Of a DNA stretch of 64,000 nt, positions 7,919-16,126 are shown piece by piece. Location of the stretch: NCBI GenBank assembly GCA_001029295.1, contig LDXJ01000044.1, forward strand, positions 1-64,000, given 5' to 3'. Position numbers and translations under genes: made by a program. This stretch comes from Peptococcaceae bacterium CEB3. Its GTDB lineage: Bacteria > Bacillota > Desulfitobacteriia > Desulfitobacteriales > Desulfitobacteriaceae. Under the pieces are notes generated by a model, which worked only from the letters and a program-made list of their open reading frames with translations, had not been told where the DNA came from and ran no database searches. How positions within the stretch are numbered: position 1 is the stretch's first letter; each line of letters begins with the position of its first letter.

Positions 7919-9070
7919 ATGAATTCTTATGAGAGAGTCCTCAGCGCTCTTCAGCACAAAGAGCCGGATCGTGTTCCTCTCGATCTGGGTGGAGGGTGTG
8001 TGACGGGAATTACAGGCAAAGCTTATCGTCATTTGCTTGATTATCTTGGATATAAAGATACCGGGATCTCTGTTCAGGATCAAGTGCAGCAGCTGGTAAG
8101 GGTAGATGAGTTCATCTTAGACAGGTTCGGGGTTGATACGCGGGCGGTGTGGCCTCAACCCCCTTCCACCTGGAATTTTGAACGCAAAGACGATGGCCAG
8201 TATTGGAGCTTTACGGACGAATGGGAAATTGTTTGGAAAATGCCCAAGGAAGACGGGTTCTACTACGACATGCGCAAGCACCCCCTGGCTGAAGTGGAGA
8301 GTGCTGAACAATTGACTGACTTTGCTTGGCCCAATCCATTGGATCCTGCTCGATTGCGGGGACTTGGAGCAAAGGCCAAGGATTTGCAACACAGTACCCA
8401 GGCCTGTTTGATGCTGAACGGTCCATCGGCCGGATTCTTTGAGTTGGGCGGCTGGCTGAGGGGATATGAGAATTGGTATATGGACATGCTCATCAACCCT
8501 CTGCTGGCTGAAAAGCTTTTGGACAAAACGTTGGAAATTAGAATGAAGTTCCTGGGTAAGGCCTTGGACGAACTAAAAGATTCCATTTTAGTAGTCGTAG
8601 AAACGGAAGACCTGGGTTCCCAAACGGGTCCCCTGATTTCGCCTCAACTCTACCGCAAGTTTGTTAAACCGCGGCAAAAGGAGCTATATTCCTTCATTAA
8701 AAAGAAAGCGCCGGGCGTATACGTCTTCCTTCACTCCTGCGGCAGTTATTATGAAATTATTCCCGACCTCATTGATGCGGGGGTTGATATTCTGAATCCT
8801 GTCCAATTTACCACTCCGAAAATGGATGCCGCAGGTCTTAAGAAGGAATTTGGCAAGGACCTCACCTTCTGGGGCGGTGGAGTTGACACCCAGTACACCT
8901 TGTCGCGCGGTACGCCGGAACAGGTGCGGGATGAAGTAAAGAGGCAAATTGAAGTACTGGCTCCCGGCGGCGGGTTTGTATTTAACACCGTGCATAATAT
9001 CCAGGCGGATGTTCCGGCCGAAAACATCATAGCTATGCTCGAAACAGTCAAAGAGTATGGCGCATACTGA
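7919..9070 (+). CDS. UroD-family corrinoid methyltransferase (MtaA/OdmA-like)
   Basis: This 383-residue TIM-barrel protein belongs to the uroporphyrinogen decarboxylase superfamily branch that moves methyl groups to and from corrinoid proteins, not the haem-pathway enzyme. It begins with YERVLSALQHKEPDRVPLDL, typical of this branch. It carries the metal-binding H272-S-C274 motif (FLHSCGSYY) and ends with GGGFVFNTVHNIQADVPAEN. ATG 7919 follows GGGAGGG. O-demethylase methyltransferase I proteins of acetogens belong to this superfamily. With the corrinoid protein at 6008, this gene would form the substrate-side half of an O-demethylase. Whether it takes methyl from a sugar ether (role I) or hands it on (role II) is not decided by sequence. 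Confidence 0.85.
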   Translation: MNSYERVLSALQHKEPDRVPLDLGGGCVTGITGKAYRHLLDYLGYKDTGISVQDQVQQLVRVDEFILDRFGVDTRAVWPQPPSTWNFERKDDGQYWSFTDEWEIVWKMPKEDGFYYDMRKHPLAEVESAEQLTDFAWPNPLDPARLRGLGAKAKDLQHSTQACLMLNGPSAGFFELGGWLRGYENWYMDMLINPLLAEKLLDKTLEIRMKFLGKALDELKDSILVVVETEDLGSQTGPLISPQLYRKFVKPRQKELYSFIKKKAPGVYVFLHSCGSYYEIIPDLIDAGVDILNPVQFTTPKMDAAGLKKEFGKDLTFWGGGVDTQYTLSRGTPEQVRDEVKRQIEVLAPGGGFVFNTVHNIQADVPAENIIAMLETVKEYGAY

Positions 9071-9139
9071 ATAGGAAGCGCCTGGTTCGCGCGAAATGCT
9101 GGGAAAGCATATCATCCTCGACAGAAGGGAGTGCCGTCT

Positions 9140-10114
9140 ATGACCGAATTACGTTATAACCCTCTCTTGGGGGATTGGACCATGGTGGCGGACAAACGGC
9201 AGTTCCGGCCCAACATGCCACAGGATTTTTGTCCTTTCTGTCCGGGGTCGGGCAGGGTGCCGGAGCACTATGAAGTCCTGAAATATGACAATGATTTTCC
9301 GGCTTTGCTGCCGGATCCCCCGGAGCCGAGTGTGGCCGGGACGGGGCCCTACCGGGTGGAGAAGTCCTACGGCAAGTGCGAGGTAATTCTCTACTCCCCG
9401 GACCACCGGGCGACCCTGCTGGAACTTTCCGTCGCTCACATTGTCAAGCTGGTGGATTTGTGGACGGAGCGCTACATTGAACTGAACCGGGACCCGCGCC
9501 ACCAATACGTCATGATCTTTGAAAACCGCGGGGAGGAAGTAGGGGTGACCATGCCCCACCCGCACGGGCAAATCTACGCTTATTCACAAATGCCTTTGAA
9601 GATAAAAACGGAACTCGCTAACTGCTGGGATCATTACGACAAGACCGGCCAGTGCCTTCTCTGCGACATGAACCGGACAGAGGAGGAGTTCGGAAAACGG
9701 ATCATCTATGAAAACGAGCACTTCCTGGCTTATTTGCCTTTTTTTACGGATTACCCGTTTGGTTTGTTTATTGTCAGCAAAGCCCACAAGACGGGTTTAG
9801 ATGAATTCACAAGCGCAGAGAAAGAGAGTTTGGCGCGCAGCCTGAAAGAAATGATCGGAGCGATGGATACCCTCTTCGAGCGGCCTTTTCCCTATATGAT
9901 GGTTCTGCATCAACGCCCGGCCCGGGGGGAAGAGACGCGGGATTATTATCATTTTCATATTGAATTCTATCCCCCTTTACGGGAAAAGAACAAAATAAAG
10001 TATTACGCCTCATCTGAGATGGGGGCTTGGGCTGCTTGTAACACGCAAGCGGTGGAGCAGACGGCGGCGGCGCTGAGACAAGCGCATCAAAACTATCTGA
10101 AGAAGCAGCCATAA
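9140..10114 (+). CDS. galT: Galactose-1-phosphate uridylyltransferase
   Basis: This is the cytoplasmic Leloir enzyme that swaps UMP between UDP-glucose and galactose-1-phosphate. It is 324 residues, with ATG 9140 behind GGGAG. It shows the zinc cysteines CPFC near residue 30, the nucleophilic H142 in H140-P-H-G-Q, a second CLLC pair around residue 174, and the C-terminal HFHIEFYPP strand, so it looks fully active. It begins 69 bases after the methyltransferase gene on the same strand and is followed by galK and galE. This ties the sugar uptake and demethylation block to galactose metabolism. GC content rises visibly from here on compared with the upstream block. Confidence 0.96.
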   Translation: MTELRYNPLLGDWTMVADKRQFRPNMPQDFCPFCPGSGRVPEHYEVLKYDNDFPALLPDPPEPSVAGTGPYRVEKSYGKCEVILYSPDHRATLLELSVAHIVKLVDLWTERYIELNRDPRHQYVMIFENRGEEVGVTMPHPHGQIYAYSQMPLKIKTELANCWDHYDKTGQCLLCDMNRTEEEFGKRIIYENEHFLAYLPFFTDYPFGLFIVSKAHKTGLDEFTSAEKESLARSLKEMIGAMDTLFERPFPYMMVLHQRPARGEETRDYYHFHIEFYPPLREKNKIKYYASSEMGAWAACNTQAVEQTAAALRQAHQNYLKKQP

Positions 10115-10171
10115 ACAATGTTCGTAGAGGAATCGCATTAAAGGGGCCGCCTTGGAACTGGCGTTGTAAAA

Positions 10172-10204
10172 AACTTTCATAGAACTTTCGTAAAGCTTTC
10201 ATAA
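10172..10204 (+). repeat. Three 11-bp direct repeats before galK
   Basis: AACTTTCATAG, AACTTTCGTAA and AGCTTTCATAA stand head to tail at 10172, 10183 and 10194, ending just before the first possible galK start. The 11-bp period is one helical turn, so this could be a protein-binding array or simply slippage-derived. Confidence 0.75.
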
Positions 10205-10237
10205 AAAATGCAAAAGAAGAAGGACGTATTCGTTATT

Positions 10238-11734
10238 ATGAACATCGCGGCAAGATTGAGAGACGGATCTCAGGAAACAGTTGCAAATGACGGGTCCGGG
10301 TCAGAGGCTCTTGAGCCGGGGTCGCAGGTTTTGACCCCGGCTGACAGAGCGGGGAGCGCGGAAGCTGCGCAAGGTGTTCCCGGCGGATCAAAAGTTTTGA
10401 CTCCGGCCGACGGAGCGGGGATGAGGCCTGACAGTGGGTTCCGGGTGGAAAAATTACGGGATGGATTTCGGCAGGCCTACGGGCATGAAGAAAAAGGGCC
10501 TCTGCGCTTCTTTTTCGCACCGGGCCGGGTGAACCTGATCGGGGAACATACGGACTACACAGGGGGGCTGGTCCTGCCGGCGGCACTGTCCAACGGCACT
10601 TGGGCCGTCGTGTGTGAGAGAAACGACAAGGTTGTCCATCTGGTTTCAGAGGGGTTTACTCCGAAGGTGATCTGTGACCTGACGGAGGAAATCGTCAACA
10701 CTCCGGAAGACGGCTGGGCCAACTACCCGAAAGGAATTATCAAGGCTTTTCTGGCTATGGGAGCGGCGATTCCCGGGCTGGACATTTACTTTTATGGAGA
10801 TATACCCAAAGGAGCCGGGCTTTCCTCTTCGGCTTCGCTTGAATTGGTGACGGCTGTGGCCCTGAATACCGTGACCCGGGCCGGATGGGATAGGCTAAGT
10901 TTGGTCAGGCTAGCTCAAGAAGCGGAAAACGGTTTCGTCGGAGTGAATTGCGGCATTATGGATCAATTCTCTGTCGGCTTGGGACGCGAGGGAGCGGCAT
11001 TGCTCCTCAACTGCGCCACCTTAGCCTATAGGCACATCCCGCTGGCCTTGGGAAAATATCGCTTGGTGATTGCCGACAGCTGCAAACAACGGGACCTCGG
11101 AGAATCAAAATATAACGAGAGACGCAGGGAATGTGAGGACGGATTCCGAATTATAAAGAGGTATCGGCCTGAGCTGGCTAATTTGGGCGAACTGGGGCTT
11201 CGGGAGTGGGAGGAAGTGAAAAAATATTTGCCCGCGCCGACGGCGGACCGGGTGGAGCACGTGGTGAGGGAGAACCACAGGGTGCTCTCCTCGGCGGCTG
11301 CCCTGGAGGACGGAGATGTGCTGACCTTCGGGCGGCTGATGCTTGAGTCACACCGCTCTCTGCGGGACCTTTACGAAGTGACCGGGCCGGAGCTGGACGC
11401 TCTTTACGAGGCGGCCCGCAAGGCCCCGGGATGTGTCGGAACCCGGATGACCGGAGCCGGCTTCGGCGGGTGTACGGTGAGTTTGGTTGAAGAAAAGAGC
11501 CTGACGGATTTTCAAAAGTACGTAGCTCGGGACTATGAAGCGCGAACGGGCTTGAGACCCATTTTTTACCCGGTAAGCGTGGGCGGCGGAGCCCGCGAGA
11601 TAAGTCCGGCCGGCGAAGGCGACCAGAGTGATCCCAACCCGGAGGATTCCGGAGAAGGAGGCGCGCTGTTCTCCGGAGAGGATGGGGGAAAACGGGAAAA
11701 CAAGCTTAGGCAGACAGGGACTAGCGGATGCTAG
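10238..11734 (+). CDS. galK: Galactokinase with extended low-complexity termini
   Basis: This GHMP-family kinase phosphorylates galactose at O1. The core carries the galactokinase signature GRVNLIGEHTDY (about residues 96-107), the ATP loop GAGLSSSASLE and the C-terminal GTRMTGAGFGGC motif, so activity is expected. At about 498 residues it is roughly 100 longer than usual. There is an N-terminal extension of about 65 residues with a duplicated VLTPAD-x-AG unit (66-bp spacing, 10327 and 10393). The C-terminus carries a tail rich in Gly, Glu and Asp. ATG 10238 is favoured over ATG 10208 because AGAAGGA lies before it, though at long spacing; the exact start is uncertain. Confidence 0.92.
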   Translation: MNIAARLRDGSQETVANDGSGSEALEPGSQVLTPADRAGSAEAAQGVPGGSKVLTPADGAGMRPDSGFRVEKLRDGFRQAYGHEEKGPLRFFFAPGRVNLIGEHTDYTGGLVLPAALSNGTWAVVCERNDKVVHLVSEGFTPKVICDLTEEIVNTPEDGWANYPKGIIKAFLAMGAAIPGLDIYFYGDIPKGAGLSSSASLELVTAVALNTVTRAGWDRLSLVRLAQEAENGFVGVNCGIMDQFSVGLGREGAALLLNCATLAYRHIPLALGKYRLVIADSCKQRDLGESKYNERRRECEDGFRIIKRYRPELANLGELGLREWEEVKKYLPAPTADRVEHVVRENHRVLSSAAALEDGDVLTFGRLMLESHRSLRDLYEVTGPELDALYEAARKAPGCVGTRMTGAGFGGCTVSLVEEKSLTDFQKYVARDYEARTGLRPIFYPVSVGGGAREISPAGEGDQSDPNPEDSGEGGALFSGEDGGKRENKLRQTGTSGC

Positions 11735-11847
11735 CCACAGAATAGCTTGGCTAGACGGGGACCGGTGGATCAAAGGCAGAAGGTCAGCTCGCATAGGGCA
11801 AGCGTGGAGTCAGTTCAGGAATTAGCGGACATTGTCGAGGAGGGCTT

Positions 11848-12852
11848 ATGGCTATTTTGGTCACAGGCGGCGCCGGCTATATCGGCAGCCACACAGTCAG
11901 GGAATTGCTGGAACAGGGGGAGAAAGTGGTTGTCCTAGACAACCTCTGCAAAGGGCATGCCGCGGCGGTGCCAGAGGGGCTTCTGGTCCGCGGGGATGTG
12001 CAGGACCAAGAACTCCTGCGCCGGCTCTTCAGGCGGCACGAGATCGAGGCAGTCATCCATTTTGCCGCTTTTTCCCTGGTCGGAGAGAGTGTGCAGGAAC
12101 CTCTGAAATACTACGAAAACAACGTCGTCGCTGCCCAAAAGCTCTTGACGGTGATGCGGGAGTGCGGCGTTAAGAGGTTCGTCCTCTCTTCCACGGCGGC
12201 AACCTACGGGGATCCTCAGAGCATCCCGATTGAGGAAAGCGATCCGACGCTTCCCACCAACCCGTATGGCGAGACAAAGCTGGCCATTGAAAAAATGTTG
12301 CACTGGTGTGACATGGCTTACGGGATGAAAGCGGTCTCCCTGCGCTATTTTAACGCGGCGGGTGCTCATGAGGATGGGGAAATCGGTGAGGACCATCAAC
12401 CGGAAAGCCATCTGATCCCGCTGATCCTCCAGGTGGCCTTGGGGCAAAGGGAGATGATCAATATCTACGGGGATGACTATGAGACCGAAGACGGCACGTG
12501 CATCCGGGATTACATCCAGGTCATGGACCTGGCCCAAGCGCATTGGCTGGCGCTGAAGCTTCTGCGGGAAAGAGAGACCGGCGGGACTTACAACCTTGGT
12601 AACGGGCGGGGTTTCTCCGTTAAAGAAGTAATTGCCCGAGCCAGGCTCATCACCGGGCACCCGATTCCCAGCCGGATCGACGCGCGGCGGGCCGGGGATC
12701 CGGCGGTTCTCGTGGCCTCGGCGGAGAAGGCGAAGCGGGAGCTGGGTTGGCGGCCGCGGCACTCGAGTTTGGATGAAATGATTGCCAGTGCCTGGAATTG
12801 GCACCGTAAACATCCCGCTGGCTATGGAGAGAATGGGCGAAAGCGTGAGTGA
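11848..12852 (+). CDS. galE: UDP-glucose 4-epimerase
   Basis: This extended short-chain dehydrogenase (334 residues) interconverts UDP-galactose and UDP-glucose, completing the Leloir set with galT and galK. It has the NAD-binding G7-G-A-G10-Y-I-G13 motif, the active-site Y140-G-E-T-K144, and the LSSTAATYGDP strand with the catalytic Ser/Thr. GAGGAGGG precedes the ATG. It lies 113 bases after galK with no terminator visible, consistent with one galTKE transcript. Confidence 0.97.
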   Translation: MAILVTGGAGYIGSHTVRELLEQGEKVVVLDNLCKGHAAAVPEGLLVRGDVQDQELLRRLFRRHEIEAVIHFAAFSLVGESVQEPLKYYENNVVAAQKLLTVMRECGVKRFVLSSTAATYGDPQSIPIEESDPTLPTNPYGETKLAIEKMLHWCDMAYGMKAVSLRYFNAAGAHEDGEIGEDHQPESHLIPLILQVALGQREMINIYGDDYETEDGTCIRDYIQVMDLAQAHWLALKLLRERETGGTYNLGNGRGFSVKEVIARARLITGHPIPSRIDARRAGDPAVLVASAEKAKRELGWRPRHSSLDEMIASAWNWHRKHPAGYGENGRKRE

Positions 12853-12913
12853 ATTTATACCTTCATCCAAGCGTGAGACTTGCACGACTACAAGTGGGAG
12901 TGGTCCCCGTTCT

Positions 12914-12948
12914 TCTGACTTCCGACTTCCGACCTCTGACTTCTGATT
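12914..12948 (+). repeat. Five 7-bp repeats before the ROK gene
   Basis: TCTGACT, TCCGACT, TCCGACC, TCTGACT and TCTGATT run head to tail and end directly before the GGGAGGG ribosome site of the ROK regulator. The unit is a simple pyrimidine-rich slippage-type repeat. Confidence 0.75.
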
Positions 12949-12963
12949 TGGGAGGGTATTCTT

Positions 12964-14184
12964 ATGGCACTGGGAACGCCCGTGGGCAGTTTTCAATGGA
13001 TGAAACTGCAGAATAAATCGAACATCTTGAACACGATACGCCTGCAGGGACCGGTGTCTCGAGCGGAAATCGCCGGTCTCACCGGGTTGACGCCGCCGAC
13101 CGTTACGAATATCGTCGCCGAATTACTGGAAGCGGATTTGGTCATCGAGAGTGAGCTGGGGGAATCTACCGGGGGGCGCAAACCGATCATGTTGCGGCTA
13201 AACGCGGATGGCTTTTATGTACTCGGGGTCTATGCCGGGATCAGCAAAGTCAAGGCTGTCAGCGCCGGCCTGGACGGCAGCATCCGGCAGCGCGCGGTTC
13301 GCTCCCTGCCCAAAGAACCGTCGCGGGAGCACTTTTTGAACCTGGTTAAAGAAGTCCTGTACGAGGTCATGGAGGGGAGCAACGAGAAGTACCTGGGCAT
13401 TGGGGTTGGCATGCATGGTTTAGTCGATACCGAGCGGGGGCTGTCCATCTTTGCCCCGAATCTCAAGTTGCGCAACATTCCGCTGAAAGCGGAATTGGAG
13501 GCCGAATTCAACCTGACGGTGGAAGTCGAAAATGATGTTCGCGCCTTGGCCCTGGGGGAGAGTTGGTTCGGTCAAGGGCAGGGGTTGGCCAACTTTATCT
13601 GTATTAACGTGGCCACCGGCCTCGGGGCCGGAATTGTCCTGGACCACAAGCTCTATGAGGGCAGTTCCTTTACAGCGGGGGAAATCGGGCACACCACGAT
13701 CGATATTAACGGTCCCCAGTGCACCTGTGGGAACCACGGCTGTCTGGAAGCCCTGGCGGCCGGTCCGGCCATTGCCGAACGCGCCCGCGGGCGGATCCTG
13801 CAGGGCGACTCCTCTCTCCTGAAAGCCTGGACAGACGGCCGCTTGGAAGAGATCACGGCGAAAATGGTGCATGATGCCGCGAAAGAGGGAGACGCGTTGT
13901 CTATCGGGGTTCTGGCCGACACGGGGCGCTATTTGGGTATTGGCATCGCCAATCTCCTCAATACCCTGAACCCTTCACGGATCATTCTTACCGGCGGAGT
14001 CGCTCAGGCGGGCGATTTCGTCTTGGGGTCTCTGAAAGAGACTGTGGCCAAGCGGGCTTTGGAGACACCGGCTCGAGCGGTATCGATCGTCACCTCCGAG
14101 ATGGGGGAGGATGCCGATGCCGTGGGCGCCTTGACTTTGGTTCTGCGCCGGATTTTTACCCCGATGGGGGTGAATGAGCTTTAG
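12964..14184 (+). CDS. ROK-family transcriptional regulator (NagC/XylR type)
   Basis: This 406-residue sugar-responsive repressor has an N-terminal winged helix (about residues 14-75: NILNTIRLQGPVSRAEIAGLTG). It is followed by a ROK sugar-kinase-fold domain with the zinc motif C253-T-C-G-N-H-G-C260 and a GLGAGIVLDHKLYEG loop. The first ATG sits seven bases after GGGAGGG. Placed directly behind galE on the same strand, it is the natural candidate regulator of the gal and methyl-sugar block, but no operator was identified. It ends four bases inside the convergent spoVB-like gene. Confidence 0.92.
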   Translation: MALGTPVGSFQWMKLQNKSNILNTIRLQGPVSRAEIAGLTGLTPPTVTNIVAELLEADLVIESELGESTGGRKPIMLRLNADGFYVLGVYAGISKVKAVSAGLDGSIRQRAVRSLPKEPSREHFLNLVKEVLYEVMEGSNEKYLGIGVGMHGLVDTERGLSIFAPNLKLRNIPLKAELEAEFNLTVEVENDVRALALGESWFGQGQGLANFICINVATGLGAGIVLDHKLYEGSSFTAGEIGHTTIDINGPQCTCGNHGCLEALAAGPAIAERARGRILQGDSSLLKAWTDGRLEEITAKMVHDAAKEGDALSIGVLADTGRYLGIGIANLLNTLNPSRIILTGGVAQAGDFVLGSLKETVAKRALETPARAVSIVTSEMGEDADAVGALTLVLRRIFTPMGVNEL

Positions 14185-15728
14185 ATATATTTCCCGATCC
14201 AGGGCAGGCGCCTGAGGTCGGTATACCTGATGGCTCCATTGAGCGAGAGTATAAGGCCGTAGACGACGAGCCCGGCAGCTACCTGTAAAAAGTAGCTGAG
14301 CGGGCTTTCGCCTGTGGCCAGATATAAGAGGCGAAGGGTGACCAGCATGCCGATGCCGGCGCTGAGGGGTTGCAAGAGAAAGTGCTGTAAGTCTAAGGGC
14401 AGGCCGGTGTGGCGGGCGATGGCGTGCAGGTTGAGCAGGGCCATAACCATAAAGCCGAGAGCATAAGCCAAAGCACTGCCGAGGAGGCCCCACTGGGGCA
14501 TAGCGGTGAGGATAATAATTAAAGGAATACGGACGGCCGCACCGGCGATCGAGTGTAAGAACGGGAGTTGAACTTTGCCCAGACCTTGTAGGATGCCACT
14601 GGTAGCTTGTTGGATATAGGAGAAAATCCCCCCAAAGACCAGAACGCGCAAGATGGGCGCGATAGCCGGACTTTTAAAGAAAGAGGTCAAGGGGGTGGCG
14701 TACATGAAGAGGACCATAAGAGCCGGCAGGCCGACGATTACGGTGAGCCGGATGGCTTCGCCGCTGCGCGCCCGAACAATGTGGAACTGTTTTTGCGCAG
14801 CCGCTTCCGAAATGGCCGGTACCAGAGAGGTGGCCAGGGCCAGGGTGAAAACGCTGGGAAATGTGAGCAGGGTGAAAGCCGAGCCGCCCAGTTGCCCGAA
14901 GAGAGTGGTTGCCTCTCGGGCGCTGTAGCCGGCGACCTGCAGGCGCTGGGGAATGATCATGGCGTCCGCGGCCGAGAGCCCGGTGGACAAAAGCCGCCCC
15001 ACGGTTATCGGAGAAGAGAGTTGAAAAAGCCGGCGCAAAGTTCCCCGGGTGCCGGCGCGGGTGGTGTCGGCGGTGCCTTCGCTGCGGAGGGGGGCATGGG
15101 GTCCGAACAGGTACTGAAGGACAATGATCAGCAGGCCGGCAAATTCCCCCGCGAGCATGCCAAAGGCGAGTCCGGCCGCCCCCCATTCCACCCCGCGGGG
15201 AAGAAAGCGCAGGGCGAGAGTGAAGCCGACGCTGATGCGCACGATCTGCTCGCAGATCTGGCTCAGCGCGGTGGGCACCATGTTCTGTTTGCCTTGGAAG
15301 TATCCCCGGAAAGCGGAGGCCACGGAAACGACGAAGATGGCCGGGGTGCAGATGAGAAACACCTTAAGGACTCTGGGGTCAGGAAAGAGCCGGTGAGACA
15401 TGACAGGGGCGATTTTGTAGAGAGCGAGAGTAACGACGACCCCGCTCACGGTCAGGATCCCCAAGGCCAGGTGAAAGATGCGCGCGGCCTGTTGCTCTTG
15501 GCCCAACGAAATCTCTTCAGAGATCATTTTGGAAATAGCCAAAGGAATCCCGGCCGTGGTGAGCACCAAGGCTGTCATGTAGACCGGAAAGACCATGGTG
15601 AAGAGGCCATAGGCTTCGCCGCCGATATGGGTCATGATCAGGTATTGATAGACAAAGCCGAGGATCCGGTTGATTAAGTTAGCCGCCAGCAAAATGGTGG
15701 CGCCGTAAACGAAGGTGCGTTTAACCAT
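14181..15728 (-). CDS. spoVB: SpoVB-type lipid-linked oligosaccharide flippase
   Basis: This polytopic membrane protein (515 residues, about 14 hydrophobic spans) belongs to the MOP/MATE exporter superfamily polysaccharide branch. It has the SpoVB/MurJ-like start FVYGATILLAANLINRILGFVYQYL and the conserved GIPLAISKMISEE segment. SpoVB-type proteins flip lipid-linked precursors for spore cortex or wall synthesis, supporting a spore-former. AGGAG lies before the ATG at 15728. It is encoded convergently to the ROK gene with a four-base overlap at the stops. Assignment to SpoVB rather than a paralogue such as YtgP is likely but not certain. Confidence 0.85.
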   Translation of the reverse strand: MVKRTFVYGATILLAANLINRILGFVYQYLIMTHIGGEAYGLFTMVFPVYMTALVLTTAGIPLAISKMISEEISLGQEQQAARIFHLALGILTVSGVVVTLALYKIAPVMSHRLFPDPRVLKVFLICTPAIFVVSVASAFRGYFQGKQNMVPTALSQICEQIVRISVGFTLALRFLPRGVEWGAAGLAFGMLAGEFAGLLIIVLQYLFGPHAPLRSEGTADTTRAGTRGTLRRLFQLSSPITVGRLLSTGLSAADAMIIPQRLQVAGYSAREATTLFGQLGGSAFTLLTFPSVFTLALATSLVPAISEAAAQKQFHIVRARSGEAIRLTVIVGLPALMVLFMYATPLTSFFKSPAIAPILRVLVFGGIFSYIQQATSGILQGLGKVQLPFLHSIAGAAVRIPLIIILTAMPQWGLLGSALAYALGFMVMALLNLHAIARHTGLPLDLQHFLLQPLSAGIGMLVTLRLLYLATGESPLSYFLQVAAGLVVYGLILSLNGAIRYTDLRRLPWIGKYI

Positions 15729-16126
15729 AGGCCGCTCCTATCTGAAAACGTCAAAGGATCCAACGAGACTTGCCGAAAAAAAGGAACGAGTGAGAAGGAA
15801 GGAATCCGGACGGGAATAATCAGACCATGAGGTCCTCGCCGAATAGATTAGCTCGCGCCGAAATCAGATTGGCTTCTAGTAACCTTATGCGCGTAGGGAA
15901 AAGCCCATGCGTGAAAAATTTCTCTGCTTTACAAATTCGAAAAAAGGATTTTTGCTTGAGAGTGACGAATTTTTTAGTAAACCCTAGGTTAGGGTTCAGT
16001 TAAGGTTTGTTAAAGGGGGACGAGGGCTGAACAAAATTCTCAGCATACGGAAAAGTAATGTTCGGCTGCGGGTTGAATAATTTGCAAAACAAGGGGTAAT
16101 ATACCTCCGAACAGGAGGGACCCCGG
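15729..16126. other. 398-base divergent intergenic region, no gene seen
   Basis: The region lies between the divergently oriented spoVB-like and isoaspartyl dipeptidase genes and must hold both promoters. No convincing -35/-10 pair, RNA structure or ORF was found. The right half (about 15905-16090) is AT-rich. Confidence 0.5.

Noticed and set aside
7919-9070. UroD-like gene as haem-pathway uroporphyrinogen decarboxylase
   Set aside because: It has the H-x-C metal site of the methyltransferase branch and lies beside a corrinoid protein, with no haem genes nearby.
12964-14184. ROK protein as a glucokinase
   Set aside because: The N-terminal winged helix and total length of about 400 residues mark it as a regulator.
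14607-15677. Long plus-strand frame opposite spoVB
   Set aside because: It is antisense to a clear membrane-protein gene, is highly charged, and reflects the GC-rich third-codon bias of the real gene.
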